Assembly: GCF_007859295.1 (NCBI RefSeq)
Contig: NZ_VOHB01000002.1
Coordinates: 558,001 to 622,000, forward strand
Length of the DNA stretch: 64,000 nt
Source of the DNA: Planococcus sp. CPCC 101016
GTDB taxonomy: Bacteria; Bacillota; Bacilli; Bacillales_A; Planococcaceae
Direction: 5' to 3'
Shown: in pieces, positions 43,182-51,812 of the stretch
How the letters are laid out: each line of letters starts with the position of its first letter
How positions within the stretch are numbered: the first letter of the stretch is position 1
Translations under genes and position numbers: made by a program
Notes under the pieces: model-generated
What the model was told of the DNA's origin: nothing
Database searches by the model: none
The model's input: only the letters and a program-made list of their open reading frames with translations

Positions 43182-44400
43182 AGAATTATCACCGAAAGCT
43201 GAAGAGTTAAGAGGGAAATTACTGAAGTTCATGGATGATTACGTCTATCCGAACGAATCGACGGTTGAGAAATACCTGCAAGAAGCAGAAGACCGCTGGA
43301 CGATTCCACCGATTATTGAAGAGCTGAAAGAAAAAGCAAAAGAACAGGGTTTATGGAACTTATTTCTGGATCACCCGGAATACGGAGCGGGCTTATCAAA
43401 TTACGATTACTCACATCTCTGCGAAATCATGGGCCGTTCTCTGATTGCACCCGAACTTTTCAACTGCAATGCACCGGATACCGGCAATATGGAAGTATTC
43501 ATCAAATACGGAACGGAAGAGCAGAAAAAACAATGGCTGGAACCATTGCTGCGCGGGGAGATTCGTTCCTGCTTTTCAATGACCGAGCCGGCTGTCGCTT
43601 CTTCTGACGCCACCAATATTCAAAGCAGCATCGTCCGCGACGGGGATGAATATGTCATCAACGCCAAAAAGTGGTGGACAACAGGAGCGATGGACCCGCG
43701 CTGTAAAATCGCGATTGTCATGGGGAAAACAGATCCTACTGCTGCCAAACACCAGCAACAGTCGATGATTCTGGTTCCCTTCGATACACCGGGAGTGGAG
43801 ATCATCCGTCCATTGACAGTCTTCGGTTATGATGATGCACCGCAGGGACATGCCGAAGTCCATTACACCAATGTTCGTGTACCGGCAACGAATATGCTGC
43901 TAGGCGAAGGGCGAGGCTTTGAAATTGCACAGGGCCGCCTCGGGCCAGGACGCATCCATCATTGCATGCGCGCCATCGGTGCTGCGGAACGTGCACTGGA
44001 GTTATTATGTAAACGGGCTGACAGTAGAGAAGCGTTCGGTTCGACTTTGGCAGAAAAAGACGTCATTAAAGAAATCATTGCGGAAAGCCGGATTGAAATA
44101 GAACAGGCACGCCTGCTGACCTTGCATGCTGCCCATAAAATTGATATGGAAGGTGCCAAAGCGGCACGTAAAGAAATTGCAATGATCAAAATTGCAGCAC
44201 CGCGTGTTTCCTTGAATGTCATCGATCGCGCAATGCAGGTTTTTGGCGGAGCCGGCTTAACGGAAGATTTCCCATTAGCGGCACATTACGCCAATGCCCG
44301 GACACTTCGTTTGGTCGACGGACCGGATCAGGTTCATTTGCGTGATGTCGGCCGCCTTGAACTGCGCGAACAATTGAAGGAAAGTTCAAATGTGAAATAG
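43174..44400 (+). CDS. ACAD10/11-type acyl-CoA dehydrogenase
   Basis: A 408-residue acyl-CoA dehydrogenase of the branch found in the C-terminal half of vertebrate ACAD10/ACAD11 and in bacterial LvaC. Marks: [21 protein letters not shown] near residue 99, [17 protein letters not shown] near 135, [11 protein letters not shown] near 160, [19 protein letters not shown] near 255, [20 protein letters not shown] near 355, and [17 protein letters not shown] near 380. The residue at the usual catalytic Glu is Asp (EDFPL), as I recall for this branch. Together with the kinase at 51813, it may process 4-phospho-acyl-CoA. It overlaps the ligase gene. Confidence 0.87.
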   Translation: MLKELSPKAEELRGKLLKFMDDYVYPNESTVEKYLQEAEDRWTIPPIIEELKEKAKEQGLWNLFLDHPEYGAGLSNYDYSHLCEIMGRSLIAPELFNCNAPDTGNMEVFIKYGTEEQKKQWLEPLLRGEIRSCFSMTEPAVASSDATNIQSSIVRDGDEYVINAKKWWTTGAMDPRCKIAIVMGKTDPTAAKHQQQSMILVPFDTPGVEIIRPLTVFGYDDAPQGHAEVHYTNVRVPATNMLLGEGRGFEIAQGRLGPGRIHHCMRAIGAAERALELLCKRADSREAFGSTLAEKDVIKEIIAESRIEIEQARLLTLHAAHKIDMEGAKAARKEIAMIKIAAPRVSLNVIDRAMQVFGGAGLTEDFPLAAHYANARTLRLVDGPDQVHLRDVGRLELREQLKESSNVK

Positions 44401-44414
44401 AGGAGGGTGTTGTA

Positions 44415-45395
44415 ATGAAAGCTTGGACAGTGGTCCGGACAGGAGATCCACAGGAAGCGCTTGAACTTGCGGAACTTCCAAATCCAGAACCAAAAGCTGG
44501 CGAAGTGCTTGTGAAAGTTGAGGCGGCTGCTTTAAATTTTTTCGATATCCTGCAATGCCAAGGGAAATATCAGGAAAAGCCTGACCTTCCCTTTACACCA
44601 GGTGCTGAAATTTCAGGTGTAGTGGAAAAAGCAGGAGAAGGAGTGGATATGCAAGCAGGGCAGCGTGTATTGGCGACTCCGCAATTGCCGAATGGCGGTC
44701 TTGCTGAATGGGTGATTGTAAAAGAAGAAGGGGTTTTCCCGATTCCTGACTCGCTTTCCTACAGCGAAGCAGCTGCTTTATTCATTACGTACCAAACAGC
44801 GTATTTCGCTCTGCACCGGACGGCCCGTATTCAACAGGGAGAAACCTTATTGGTGCATGCGGGTTCGGGTGGTGTCGGTTCTGCAGCCATCCAACTCGGT
44901 AAAGCGGCCGGTGCCACCGTTATTGCGACAGCCGGCAGCGACGAAAAAACAGCAATTTGCAAAGAGCTTGGCGCCGATCAGGTCATCAACTACCGGACGG
45001 AAGATTTCGTTTCCATTGTCAAAGAAAGGACCGGTGGAAAAGGTGCTGATGTCATCTTTGACCCTGTCGGCGGGGATACTTTCGACCGTTCCAGAAAATG
45101 CATCGCTTTTGAAGGGCGTTTATTGGTCATCGGATTTGCGGGAGGGCGGATTGCAGACGCGCCGACCAACCATGCATTGATAAAAAATTACTCTGTTGTA
45201 GGTGTCCACTTTGGTTTGTTCCGTAATTTATATCCGGAAGAGGTGATGAAAGCGCATCATAAATTGATGGCTTTGTATGAAACGGGAGCTGTTCGTCCAA
45301 TGATTTATGAAGAATATCCATTCGATAAAGTGCCGGATGCTTTGGATTTATTGGGTGATCGAAAAACTTATGGAAAGCTGATAGTTAAGCCATAA
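44415..45395 (+). CDS. zinc-independent MDR oxidoreductase (quinone reductase type)
   Basis: A 326-residue medium-chain dehydrogenase/reductase. It has an N-terminal GroES-like domain (AAALNFFDILQCQGKYQEKPDLPFTPG near residues 35-60), the NADPH-binding AGSGGVGSAAIQLGKAAGA near 145, and AGSDEKTAICKELGADQVINY near 172. Zinc-binding Cys/His are absent, so it is a quinone- or enoyl-reductase-like enzyme acting on an activated double bond. It lies 14 nt after the acyl-CoA dehydrogenase, so all three first genes form one operon. A paralogue is at 57495. Confidence 0.87.
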   Translation: MKAWTVVRTGDPQEALELAELPNPEPKAGEVLVKVEAAALNFFDILQCQGKYQEKPDLPFTPGAEISGVVEKAGEGVDMQAGQRVLATPQLPNGGLAEWVIVKEEGVFPIPDSLSYSEAAALFITYQTAYFALHRTARIQQGETLLVHAGSGGVGSAAIQLGKAAGATVIATAGSDEKTAICKELGADQVINYRTEDFVSIVKERTGGKGADVIFDPVGGDTFDRSRKCIAFEGRLLVIGFAGGRIADAPTNHALIKNYSVVGVHFGLFRNLYPEEVMKAHHKLMALYETGAVRPMIYEEYPFDKVPDALDLLGDRKTYGKLIVKP

Positions 45396-45523
45396 GTGAG
45401 CTGGTAGAATCACAACAAAGCAGAAATGGATGATTCAGGCAATCTCTCAGGCACAGGATCATTAAAGCAGCACTTCATCTTTTTTGATAAACAGGTTCCT
45501 CGATTTAATGGAAATAGGATTGA

Positions 45524-45544
45524 TTTTTGTAAGAGGTACAAAAA
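45524..45544. promoter_or_regulatory. inverted repeat upstream of second dctP (candidate TetR operator)
   Basis: TTTTTGTA (45524-45531) and TACAAAAA (45537-45544) form a perfect 8-bp inverted repeat with a 5-nt spacer, 42 nt before the dctP start. The size fits a TetR-family site; a TetR gene follows the TRAP genes. Confidence 0.45.
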
Positions 45545-45586
45545 AGTTTTTACAATCACTACATTAAACGGATGGAGGGAAAATTT

Positions 45587-46702
45587 ATGAAATCATTCAA
45601 ATTTCGCTTTTCAGCAGCTGGTCTGGGTGTAGTTCTTCTTTTAGCAGGATGCGGTGGCGGCGAAGAATCAGGTGGATCTTCTTCAGAAGGAGAAACAATT
45701 ACCTTGCGTGCAGCTACCGGACTCAGCGCCCAGCATACCTGGTGGGAAGCATCAATGGTGCCTTGGATGGAACGGGTGGAAGAATTGACGGAAGGTCAGG
45801 TTCAATTTGAATCTTTCACTGGAGGAGAACTGGTATCGGTTCCCGATGAAGCGGAAGCGCTTGAGACCGGGACAGTGGATGTAGCTATCGTTCTTCCGAT
45901 TTACCAGCCGGACCAATTCCCGATGGCGGAAGTGACGATGCTGCCGCTGAATCATTCCGACACATTGATTGCTTCCAATGCGTGGAGAAAACTTCTTGAA
46001 AGTGAAGAGGAACTGGCAGATGGACAGACTTATACGGAGATGCAGTTTGGTAATTTCAAAGTGTTTCCGATATCCACTACACAGGAATATTCCATTTCAA
46101 CAACTGGCCATGAATTTAATGCAGTCAGTGACGTAGAAGGCACTTCACTTCGAACGCCTTCCAGAATCCATGAGATTTATGCAGCTAAAACAGGGATCAA
46201 CAGCGTCACGATGCCGGCCGTGGAAATCTATGATTCATTGAGCAGAGGGACATTTGAAGGAGCGTTTTACAGTATTGCCGACTGGACAGGCTACGGCTTC
46301 CAGGATTTATTCCGCTACACCTTAACCGGCATCAATTTCGGACATTTTAATGCCTTTATTGGAATGAGCCAAGACAAATGGGAAGAAATGCCCGAAAACG
46401 TACAAGAAGCGATGACACAGGCAAATGAAGAGCTGTTTGAATCAGGCGCTCAGGAGTGGATTGACCGTGCAGAAGAGATTATTCCTGAAAATGAAGCGAA
46501 TGGCGGAAAATTCGTAGATTTCGCAGATTTGGATCCGGCAGTCCAGGATCATTTCAACCAGGGGATTGAAGAGACATGGACCGACTACGCAACATTATTA
46601 GAGGAAAATGGATTACCTGGAAATGACTTGGTTAAGGTGTGGAGAGATCTTCTAATTGAAGAAGGCGGCGAAGTACCAGAAGCCATTATGGATTTAGAAT
46701 AG
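45587..46702 (+). CDS. dctP: TRAP transporter substrate-binding lipoprotein (second system)
   Basis: A 371-residue DctP-type binding protein. The signal peptide ends in the lipobox LLLAGC near residues 17-22, followed by a Gly/Ser/Glu linker. Conserved DctP features include TLRAATGLSAQHTWWEASMVPWM near residue 42, VDVAIVLPIYQPDQFP near 105, and TSLRTPSRIHEIYAAKTG near 187 with the Arg that pairs with the substrate carboxylate. It is divergent in sequence from the DctP at 13982. ATG 45587 was chosen because a ggaggg RBS precedes it; ATG 45572 overlaps the RBS. A possible stem-loop terminator follows. Confidence 0.88.
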   Translation: MKSFKFRFSAAGLGVVLLLAGCGGGEESGGSSSEGETITLRAATGLSAQHTWWEASMVPWMERVEELTEGQVQFESFTGGELVSVPDEAEALETGTVDVAIVLPIYQPDQFPMAEVTMLPLNHSDTLIASNAWRKLLESEEELADGQTYTEMQFGNFKVFPISTTQEYSISTTGHEFNAVSDVEGTSLRTPSRIHEIYAAKTGINSVTMPAVEIYDSLSRGTFEGAFYSIADWTGYGFQDLFRYTLTGINFGHFNAFIGMSQDKWEEMPENVQEAMTQANEELFESGAQEWIDRAEEIIPENEANGGKFVDFADLDPAVQDHFNQGIEETWTDYATLLEENGLPGNDLVKVWRDLLIEEGGEVPEAIMDLE

Positions 46703-46712
46703 CCGTTTCGGG

Positions 46713-46752
46713 AAAAGGGAATAGCTTCTCGTCATAATGGCTATTCCTTTTT
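46713..46752 (+). terminator. intercistronic terminator/attenuator between dctP and dctM
   Basis: GGAATAGC (46718-46725) and GCTATTCC (46740-46747) pair across 14 nt and are followed by TTTTTTT. It would partly stop transcription after dctP and leave less message for the permease genes. Confidence 0.7.
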
Positions 46753-46781
46753 TCTATAATTTGATGCAAGGAGGTCTTGAA

Positions 46782-48104
46782 ATGGATAACTTACTGGTCA
46801 TAGGAATTATTCTGGCGATGATGATTGTCCTGTTGATAGCAGGTCTCTATATACATTCCGTCCTCCTCGCGAGCGGAATAATCGGCTTGATCCTACTGGA
46901 GGGTTTTGGGATACTTCCAGGCCTGCTGGGCAATGAACCGTTCAACCGCGTCGCGAGCTATACGTTGACGACCATTCCGCTTTTCGTATTAATGGCGCAA
47001 TTTATTCTTCAGTCAGGACTGGTACAGGACATTTTTTACATGGTCCATAAGGTTTCCAAAGGGAAAAATAGTTTGCTTGGCATTTTGACCTTAATCATCG
47101 GCGGGTTACTTGGCGCAGTTTCCGGTTCTGGTACCGCAACTTCCGCCTCGCTTGGGCAAGTGGCAATTCCAGAGCTGCGCAAACACGGCTACAGTGCACC
47201 GCTTGCTGGAGCGATTGCAGCGTCAGGAGGTTCTTTATCGGGAATTATTCCACCCAGCATTATTCTAATTCTTTATGGAGTAGCAACTGAGACTCCTGTA
47301 GGCAGCCTGTTTGTTGGAGCGTTCATTCCTGGGATACTGACTATGATTGTTTTCATCCTTGTGATGCTTCTGTATTTTCGGTTGGATAGAAAAAAACGTT
47401 CGCAAATCGAAGAGCCCGTCATCCAAGACGCACCGCTGCCGGAAAAATTGTCCGTTATCCGCTTACTCATTGTGAGCGTTATTGCCATACTCATCGTGGT
47501 TGTTATTTTTGGAGGCATTTATTCGGGAGTATTTACGCCGACTGAGGCAGGTGCAGTAGGGGCGTTTGTCGGTTTGATCGCCGCATTGGTGCTGGGGAAA
47601 GTCAATTTCCAGTTTTTCAAAACCTCTGTAGTCGAAACTGTCAAACTTACCGGAATGGTCATGATCATTATGATTGGCGCTCAGATTTTTGGCCGCTTTG
47701 TTTCTTTATCCTTACTGCCGAGACGATTGATTGAATTGATTGAACCAATCATGGACACACCTGTATTGGTGCTGATTGCCATTTCGGTCGTCTTGTTCAT
47801 CATGTTCATGTTCATCGAAGGTGCTGCGGTAATTTTGATGTCCATTCCAGTCATCCTGCCAATTATTCAGGAGCTGCAGGTTGATATTCTTTGGTTTGGG
47901 GTATTTGTTGCCGTCATTTGCACGATTGGGTTGATCACGCCGCCGGTCGGACTGAGTGTTTATGCAGTTGCTGGAGTCAGCGGGATCAGTTCTGGATCAA
48001 TATTCCGTATTTCCATGGTTTTCGCCATTGTCGCTATGGTCGTCGTTTGTGGTTTGATGATTGCTTTTCCAGGGCTTGCCACATGGCTGCCGAATTCCAT
48101 GTGA
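46782..48104 (+). CDS. dctM: TRAP transporter large permease DctM (second system)
   Basis: A 440-residue membrane protein with about 12-13 hydrophobic segments. DctM motifs are YTLTTIPLFVLMAQFILQSG near residue 65, GAVSGSGTATSASLGQVAIP near 112, GGSLSGIIPPSIILILYG near 148, and IGLITPPVGLSVYAVAGVSG near 383. ATG 46782 has an aaggagg RBS; the frame runs 15 codons further upstream over the terminator, so that part is discarded. It comes before, not after, the small permease, unlike the usual P-Q-M order. Confidence 0.92.
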   Translation: MDNLLVIGIILAMMIVLLIAGLYIHSVLLASGIIGLILLEGFGILPGLLGNEPFNRVASYTLTTIPLFVLMAQFILQSGLVQDIFYMVHKVSKGKNSLLGILTLIIGGLLGAVSGSGTATSASLGQVAIPELRKHGYSAPLAGAIAASGGSLSGIIPPSIILILYGVATETPVGSLFVGAFIPGILTMIVFILVMLLYFRLDRKKRSQIEEPVIQDAPLPEKLSVIRLLIVSVIAILIVVVIFGGIYSGVFTPTEAGAVGAFVGLIAALVLGKVNFQFFKTSVVETVKLTGMVMIIMIGAQIFGRFVSLSLLPRRLIELIEPIMDTPVLVLIAISVVLFIMFMFIEGAAVILMSIPVILPIIQELQVDILWFGVFVAVICTIGLITPPVGLSVYAVAGVSGISSGSIFRISMVFAIVAMVVVCGLMIAFPGLATWLPNSM

Positions 48105-48127
48105 GCAACTGAAGGGAGTGGACTTAA

Positions 48128-48676
48128 ATGAATGGTGTATGGAAGGCCTATAAAATTTTTCACTACATTAAACTGGCAGGAATATGGATCAGTGGAATCA
48201 GTGTACTCCTGATGATGCTAATGATTGTGTACGATGTGACGATGCGTACTTTCTTTTCAAGCTCAATACGCGGAGGGTTTGAAATCATTCAGAACTATAT
48301 GATGCCTCTTGTCGTCTTTCCGGGCCTCGCATATGTATATGCGTCCGGTGTGTTGCCGAAAATGGATCTGATACTGGAAAAACTAAATAGCACAGCGCAG
48401 AGAATATTGATTTTCTTCATGTTGCTGCTCGAACTGTTTATTCTTGTGCTAATCGTCCAGTTCAGCTGGGAATACGCTATGAGCGGCTTGGAGCGCAAGA
48501 CAGCGTTTCCGGCAGCGGGAACCTTATATCCCTTATATCCATTGTTTTTCCTGATTCCCATTGCATTTGCTCTAATCATCGTTGAAAACGTCTTTATTCT
48601 AATCAAAAATATTTTAGAGAAAAACCCTTCTTTGGTCATGAAAGAAACTAAATCTGTTCCTGAAGAAGTACTATGA
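48128..48676 (+). CDS. dctQ: TRAP transporter small permease DctQ (second system)
   Basis: A 182-residue protein with four hydrophobic segments (about residues 14-35, 50-70, 92-115, 135-158). The region GFEIIQNYMMPLVVFPGLAYVYASG near residue 45 corresponds to the DctQ signature. It follows dctM by 23 nt with a gggagtgg RBS and completes the TRAP system. The Lys/Glu-rich tail is cytoplasmic. Confidence 0.85.
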   Translation: MNGVWKAYKIFHYIKLAGIWISGISVLLMMLMIVYDVTMRTFFSSSIRGGFEIIQNYMMPLVVFPGLAYVYASGVLPKMDLILEKLNSTAQRILIFFMLLLELFILVLIVQFSWEYAMSGLERKTAFPAAGTLYPLYPLFFLIPIAFALIIVENVFILIKNILEKNPSLVMKETKSVPEEVL

Positions 48677-48699
48677 AAACGATTGAATGAGGTGGTGGC

Positions 48700-49284
48700 A
48701 TGAGTCTGCGTGAACGAAAAGCAGCTAAGAAAAAAGAGGATATTCTTCGTTCTGCTAGTTTGGTCATTTCTAGAAACGGCTATCATAATGCGACCATGGA
48801 AGACATTGCCGCAGAATTGCTGATGACTAAAGGAGCTCTTTATTATTACTTCAAAAATAAAGAAGAGCTGCTGTACAGTTGCCATGACCTTATCTTGTCA
48901 GCGGCTATGGAACAGGTGGAAGCAATCTTTTCAGAGGATTTGTCTTCGATGGAAAAAATGAAAAAAGCCGTCAAAACTCATTTGGACATCGCGATACGGG
49001 AAAAAGAGGTTTTTAATCTGATCGTGAAACCGGAACAGCTTTTTTCAGAAGAAAATATAGAAGAAATTATACAGAAGCGCGATCAATACGCAGGGATTTT
49101 CGACAGGATTATTGCAGAAGGCGTGAAACGGGGAGAGTTCAATGTTTCTGACAAAAAGATGGCACGGATGATTATTTTGGGTGCTACGAACTGGGTGCAA
49201 GTGTGGTATTCCCAGGAAGGCAAGTTCAGCAAAGAAAAAATAGAAGATATTTATGCCGAATATTTTTTGAAGATGCTGGCATAA
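48700..49284 (+). CDS. TetR family transcriptional regulator
   Basis: A 194-residue TetR/AcrR regulator. The N-terminal HTH is RSASLVISRNGYHNATMEDIA followed by LLMTKGALYYYFKNKEELLYSC (residues about 14-56), the common pattern for acyl-CoA-responsive FadR/PsrA/KstR2-like members. The C-terminal domain (residues 75-190) is helical with no identifiable ligand residues. It sits at the junction of the TRAP genes and the beta-oxidation genes and probably represses them until an acyl-CoA accumulates. A candidate palindrome is at 45524-45544. RBS aggtggtg. Confidence 0.9.
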   Translation: MSLRERKAAKKKEDILRSASLVISRNGYHNATMEDIAAELLMTKGALYYYFKNKEELLYSCHDLILSAAMEQVEAIFSEDLSSMEKMKKAVKTHLDIAIREKEVFNLIVKPEQLFSEENIEEIIQKRDQYAGIFDRIIAEGVKRGEFNVSDKKMARMIILGATNWVQVWYSQEGKFSKEKIEDIYAEYFLKMLA

Positions 49285-49380
49285 AGCAGGGGAAAAAAGT
49301 TCATTCACCACGAACTTGCATGTTTTTCTGGAATCTTACTGACCCATTGAAGTGGGATAAACCTAAAGGATTTGATTGTG

Positions 49381-50169
49381 ATGAGGAAAGTGCATGTCAT
49401 AACTCAAAAAGAAGCAGTAGCAGAAGAGAAGTTGAAAGGATGCACAGCAGTCGTCATTGACGTTTTTCTTGCAACTTCAACGATCGCTTTTTTACTTGAA
49501 AACAATTTCGAACCCATTTATGCAGTGAAGGACAGCAGTCAGGCTATAGAGCTTTCCAAGCAATATAGTGAACCGCATATATTATTGGGAGAAACAAAGG
49601 GAGAATCCATCCACGGATTTCAATACCCAGATCCTTGTCTAATCAGATTGAGTGATAAGAAAAAAGCCGCTATCATCTGCTCGACAAATGGCACGATCGC
49701 CATTGAAAAAGCGAGCAAAGCCAATGTTCTTTTTGTCTCATCTTTGGTCAACGGCCATTTAATCGCAGAACGGATTCATCTGCAGCAGGACAATTCCTCT
49801 GTCGTTTTGGTCTGTTCGGGAAACGATGACCGTTTTTCTATGGAAGACTTTATTGGGGCGGGGCAGATAATCGAACACTTGCTGAAAAAAGGGGATTATG
49901 AATTATCAGATTCATCAAAGTTGGCGAGAGAAGCCTATTGTCATGCAGATGCAGCATCCTTTAAAGAGTTGTATGAATGTGAAACAGCGCATTTATTGAA
50001 GCATTTCGATTTTACGGGTTCTGTAGAATTTGTTCTTCGCCATCACGAGAAAATTGATGTGGTTCCCCTTTATACAGAAGGAAAAATTGTCAACGACCAT
50101 CAGAAGATTAATACGAGAAGATCTTGGAGGAGGAGATCCATTGAAGAAAGAACATTGGACGGTGATTGA
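49381..50169 (+). CDS. ComB-like phosphatase (2-phosphosulfolactate phosphatase family)
   Basis: A 262-residue ComB-family protein. Diagnostic segments are AVVIDVFLATSTIAFLLENN near residue 24, LLGETKGESIHGFQYPDPCL near 73, IICSTNGTIAIEKA near 98, LVCSGNDDRFSMEDFIGAG near 138, and a C-terminal HLLKHFDF. ComB is an Mg2+-dependent phosphatase of coenzyme M synthesis; related YitC-type proteins occur in Bacillus. No ComA/ComC partner is in the window, so sulfolactate is not a safe substrate. ATG 49381 was chosen from closely spaced TTG/GTG/ATG candidates. The 3' end overlaps the next gene by 29 nt. Confidence 0.78.
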   Translation: MRKVHVITQKEAVAEEKLKGCTAVVIDVFLATSTIAFLLENNFEPIYAVKDSSQAIELSKQYSEPHILLGETKGESIHGFQYPDPCLIRLSDKKKAAIICSTNGTIAIEKASKANVLFVSSLVNGHLIAERIHLQQDNSSVVLVCSGNDDRFSMEDFIGAGQIIEHLLKKGDYELSDSSKLAREAYCHADAASFKELYECETAHLLKHFDFTGSVEFVLRHHEKIDVVPLYTEGKIVNDHQKINTRRSWRRRSIEERTLDGD

Positions 50170-50926
50170 GCTCGAGCGTCAAGGAACCATTGCAGTACTG
50201 ACTTTGAATAATCCCCCATTAAATGTACTGACGGATGAATTGCTGAACCAATTGGACGAAGCAGTCGACGAAATCCATCAGGAACAAGAGGTTCGCGCTA
50301 TTGTATTGCGGGCATCTGGAGAAAAGGCATTTGCTGCAGGTGCTGATATTCGTCAGTTTCCAAGCTTAACGAAGGATAGCGGCATTGCGTTGGTTGAAAA
50401 AGGAAAAAAGATTTTCGATAAATTGGCTGATGGAAAACCCGTAGTTTGTGCTGTTCAAGGACTTGCTCTTGGAGCTGGATTGGAATTGGTGTTAGCCTGT
50501 GATATCCGAATTTGCGAAGAAAACGCAAAATTGGGATTGCCGGAAACAGGGCTCGGCATTTTGCCTGGCTATGGCGGCACACAACGGTTGGCGCGTCTGG
50601 TCGGCCCTGGAAAAGCCAAAGAACTGATTTTATCCGGTGAGGTCTTGTCGGGGGAAGAAGCGTATACAACAGGCTTAGTGGAAAGAGTGGTTCCACAAGG
50701 GCAAGCATTTGAATATGCGGTAAATCTGGCTCACGCAATAGCATCAAAAGCACCGCTGGCTGTGGCGAAAGCCAAACAAGCGATTGATGAAGGGCTTGAG
50801 ATGAGTTTAGCGGCCGGGCAAGAATTAGAGACGCAATTGTTTTCAGAGCTCGCCGAAACCAAGGATATGCAAGAAGGCGTCAAAGCATTTGCTGAGAAGC
50901 GAACCGCTGATTTTCAGGGGAAATAA
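50141..50926 (+). CDS. enoyl-CoA hydratase (crotonase family)
   Basis: A 261-residue crotonase. Oxyanion-hole segments are AAGADIRQFPSL near residue 65 and AVQGLALGAGLELVLACD near 100; KLGLPETGLGILPGYGGTQRLARL near 124 carries both catalytic Glu residues of hydratases. Start is the TTG at 50141, because ggaggagga (50125-50134) is optimally placed and the N-terminus then matches the family; a longer reading back to 50030 would lie inside the ComB gene. It is followed 21 nt later by a hydroxyacyl-CoA dehydrogenase, giving an S-specific beta-oxidation pair. Confidence 0.9.
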   Translation: MKKEHWTVIELERQGTIAVLTLNNPPLNVLTDELLNQLDEAVDEIHQEQEVRAIVLRASGEKAFAAGADIRQFPSLTKDSGIALVEKGKKIFDKLADGKPVVCAVQGLALGAGLELVLACDIRICEENAKLGLPETGLGILPGYGGTQRLARLVGPGKAKELILSGEVLSGEEAYTTGLVERVVPQGQAFEYAVNLAHAIASKAPLAVAKAKQAIDEGLEMSLAAGQELETQLFSELAETKDMQEGVKAFAEKRTADFQGK

Positions 50927-50947
50927 AGCCTGATGGGAGATGGATTG

Positions 50948-51793
50948 ATGAAAAGTATAGCGATTGTTGGTGCAGGAATCATGGGAAACGGCATTGCGCA
51001 GGTAGCTGCTGAGGGGGGTTACGATGTTTTCTTGTACGACGTCAACGCGGAAAGTCTTGACAAAGGAGTAGCCAGAATTGAAAAGACGTTAGCCAGAAAT
51101 GTTGAGAAGAAAAAAATCGATCAAAACCAGCGTGACGAAATACGGGGAAAGATTACTCCGACAGGTAATATTGGCGACTTGAAGGATGTTGATTTGGTTA
51201 TTGAAGCGATTATTGAACAAATTGAACCTAAGAAAAGTCTTTTGGGGGAACTTGATGGCATCTGCAAGCCCTCCGCCATTTTCGCATCCAATACCTCCGG
51301 ATTGAGCATCACCGAAATGGCCAGTTCGGTCAAACGTAGCGACAAGGTGATCGGCATGCATTTTTTCAATCCAGTTCCGGTCATGCAATTGGTCGAGATT
51401 ATCAGAGGCGAACAAACGAGTGATGAAACTTTTGAAATAGCGCATAAAGTGGCAGAACGCTTCAATAAAACCGCGATCTCGGTTAAGGAAGCACCGTTAT
51501 TTGCAGTCAACCGAATTCTAACTCCGATGATCAATGAAGCAATTTTTGTTTTATCGGAAGGCATTGCATCAGCGGAAGATATCGACAAAGGCATGATGCT
51601 AGGTGCGAGCCACCCGATCGGGCCGCTTGCATTGACCGATTTGATCGGCCTGGATACGATGCTGTTTGTGTCGGAAACACTTTACAATGAAACCAATGAT
51701 TCCAAATACCGACCGGCGCCTTTATTGAAAAAATACGTTCGAGCAGGGCGATTGGGACGGAAATCAGGACAGGGGTTCTTTACTTATGACTGA
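50948..51793 (+). CDS. 3-hydroxybutyryl-CoA dehydrogenase family
   Basis: A 281-residue 3-hydroxyacyl-CoA dehydrogenase of stand-alone HBD length. NAD motif SIAIVGAGIMGNGIAQVAA at residues 3-21, ASNTSGLSITEMA near 114, the catalytic His in GMHFFNPVPVMQLVEII near 133, and GMMLGASHPIGPLALTDLIGLD near 212 are all present, with a final RKSGQGFFTYD. It oxidises (S)-3-hydroxyacyl-CoA to the 3-keto form. ATG 50948 fits the gggaga RBS. Confidence 0.93.
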   Translation: MKSIAIVGAGIMGNGIAQVAAEGGYDVFLYDVNAESLDKGVARIEKTLARNVEKKKIDQNQRDEIRGKITPTGNIGDLKDVDLVIEAIIEQIEPKKSLLGELDGICKPSAIFASNTSGLSITEMASSVKRSDKVIGMHFFNPVPVMQLVEIIRGEQTSDETFEIAHKVAERFNKTAISVKEAPLFAVNRILTPMINEAIFVLSEGIASAEDIDKGMMLGASHPIGPLALTDLIGLDTMLFVSETLYNETNDSKYRPAPLLKKYVRAGRLGRKSGQGFFTYD

Positions 51794-51812
51794 GGATCAG
51801 GGAGTGGATAAG

